Shown one piece after another: positions 5,025 through 5,850 of a stretch of DNA of 5,850 nt. A program made the translations under genes and the position numbers. Positions within the stretch are counted from its first letter, which is position 1. The number at the start of each line of letters is the position of its first letter. The notes beneath the pieces are model-generated. The model worked only from the letters and a program-made list of their open reading frames with translations. It was not told the origin of the DNA and did no database searches. The stretch spans positions 1-5,850 of the forward strand of contig JAOABT010000619.1 in the NCBI GenBank assembly GCA_026418215.1. The letters are read 5' to 3'. Source of the DNA: Clostridia bacterium. GTDB lineage: Bacteria > Bacillota > Clostridia > DSM-8532.

Positions 5025-5783
5025 ATGAACAACATGAAAGTTTTCAATAGCCAGAAGTTTGGACAAGTCAGAAGCATCGAAGAAAACGGGAAGATCCTAT
5101 TTGTTGGATCAGATATTGCAAGTGCTCTAGGGTACAAGGTTCCGCATAAGGCCATATACGATCATTGCAAGGGTGTACTGAAACGGAACATCCCTACCAA
5201 TGGTGGCCAACAGGAAATGAATGTTATTCCAGAAGGGGACATTTACCGTCTGGCTGCAAAATCTGAATTGCCGGGTGCCGAAGAGTTTGAATCTTGGATT
5301 TTTGATGAAGTCATCCCATCGATCCGCAAGACAGGTGCCTATCTCTCACCAGTTATTGACAGCAAGATGCTCTACCAAATTGCCGCCCAACTCGAAGAAA
5401 AAGAAAGGCAGATAGCCCAGCGAGACAGCACGATTGCCGCCCTCACACCTGCGGCCAACCTCGGGAATGCCATGAGGCTGAACGATGGACTTATCCTCAT
5501 AAGAGATTTTGTCAAAATCCTTACAAATGCCGGGGTCAAGATGAAACAGGCCGACTTGTTCACGTGGCTGATTAAAAACGGTTATCTGTACCGTAAAAAG
5601 AACGGAGATTACATCCCATATAAGGACTACATCGACCAGGGGCTTTTCAGAGTCCTTGAAATGCCGGTAGAAACAAAGGAGCATAGATCGTTTATCAGTT
5701 TCACAACAAAGATAACCGGCAAAGGACAGGAATACTTCATCAACAAGTTAAAGGAGGCATATTCATTGTGCCTACAGCAATAA
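5025..5783 (+). CDS. ant: Phage antirepressor, BRO-N plus KilAC domains
   Basis: This 252-residue protein has the standard two-domain phage antirepressor build. Residues 5-105 are a BRO-N domain (FNSQKFGQVRSIEENGKILFVGSDIASALGY region, ending WIFDEVIPSIRKTG at 91-104). Residues 113-140 form a probable coiled coil (AAQLEEKERQIAQRDSTIAAL). Residues 145-248 form a KilAC (ANT) domain with a winged-helix look (DFVKIL, LFTWLIKNGYLYR, ITGKGQEYF). Known relatives counteract CI-type repressors or bind DNA during lytic onset. The ATG at 5025 is supported by AAGGTGG (5007-5013), 11 bases upstream, a rather long gap; ATG 5034 is the alternative but is further away. It is the second gene of the rightward operon, after the cro-like gene. 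Its base composition is closer to hflX than to the integrase, consistent with a mosaic element. Domain assignment is strong; the target is inferred. Confidence 0.93.
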   Translation: MNNMKVFNSQKFGQVRSIEENGKILFVGSDIASALGYKVPHKAIYDHCKGVLKRNIPTNGGQQEMNVIPEGDIYRLAAKSELPGAEEFESWIFDEVIPSIRKTGAYLSPVIDSKMLYQIAAQLEEKERQIAQRDSTIAALTPAANLGNAMRLNDGLILIRDFVKILTNAGVKMKQADLFTWLIKNGYLYRKKNGDYIPYKDYIDQGLFRVLEMPVETKEHRSFISFTTKITGKGQEYFINKLKEAYSLCLQQ

Positions 5784-5850
5784 CCCGCTTCCGTTGTAAT
5801 TTTTGTAACAAGCACTATTCCACCAAAGCCGATGCCTGTCTCTTATACAC
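5768..5850 (+). CDS. Start of a small Cys-containing phage protein, truncated
   Basis: A GTG at 5768 lies ten bases after a strong AAGGAGG (5751-5757) that is itself inside the antirepressor gene. The frame stays open to the window end, overlapping the antirepressor by 16 bases. The first 22 residues (MPTAITRFRCNFCNKHYSTK and two more) carry a CxxC at positions 10 and 13, suggesting a small zinc-binding protein, but one Cys pair is not enough to name a fold. Residues 24-27 (CLLY) come from bases matching a sequencing adapter and should be ignored; the real sequence ends at about 5835. Function unknown. Confidence 0.6.
   Translation, partial: MPTAITRFRCNFCNKHYSTKADACLLY
5836..5850. other. Tn5 mosaic-end (Nextera adapter) sequence, likely artefact
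   Basis: CTGTCTCTTATACAC is identical to the first 15 bases of the 19-bp synthetic Tn5 mosaic end used in Nextera/tagmentation libraries. It sits flush with the sequence end, which is where an untrimmed adapter would remain after assembly. Natural IS50 ends differ from the mosaic end, so a genuine transposon is unlikely. Confidence 0.9.

Noticed and set aside
5346..5815. Antisense open frames opposite the antirepressor
   Set aside because: They mirror a well-recognised two-domain protein and show no domain or start signal of their own.
5836..5850. End of a real Tn5/IS50-like transposon
   Set aside because: The sequence matches the synthetic mosaic end rather than natural IS50 ends, and it lies exactly at the contig end.

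Overview
The window reads as a fragment of a Bacillota (clostridial-type) chromosome interrupted by the early end of an integrated phage-like element. The clostridial guess rests on the long form of HflX, a NESTWEH-type small membrane protein, strong AGGAGG ribosome binding sites, GTG starts and consensus sigma-A-like promoters. No species can be named.

Bases 1-2723 look like host chromosome. A 5'-truncated hflX (GTPase, ribosome rescue and splitting) runs rightward and ends in a four-base CTAG that is also the end of a convergent five-helix membrane protein gene. A 429-base stretch without protein genes follows (2172-2600). It holds the leader of the membrane protein gene, a candidate structured RNA of about 230 nt closed by an 8-bp end-to-end helix (2316-2545), and a strong promoter. 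Next come a complete tRNA-Leu(UAA) gene with encoded CCA (2601-2688) and its terminator.

Bases from about 2690 onward look like an integrated mobile element: AT-richer DNA, a tyrosine integrase pointing at the 3' end of the tRNA, and a lambda-like control region. The integrase and an S24-type, self-cleaving CI-like repressor form a leftward operon. From a divergent promoter run a small Cro-like helix-turn-helix gene, a BRO-N/KilAC antirepressor and the start of another gene. Three near-identical 16-bp motifs probably act as operators: one on the repressor promoter, one just after the rightward start point, and one inside the 3' end of the cro-like gene just before the antirepressor. A weaker fourth sits at the rightward -35. 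The logic is a lysogeny switch with two possible release routes, repressor self-cleavage and the antirepressor.

Three points need care. The integrase has Cys where the first catalytic Arg is expected. The final 15 bases match the synthetic Tn5 mosaic end used in Nextera libraries, so the contig end and the last four residues of the final open frame are probably artefact. The far attachment site is not in the window, so the element's size and type (prophage or other integrative element) cannot be decided.
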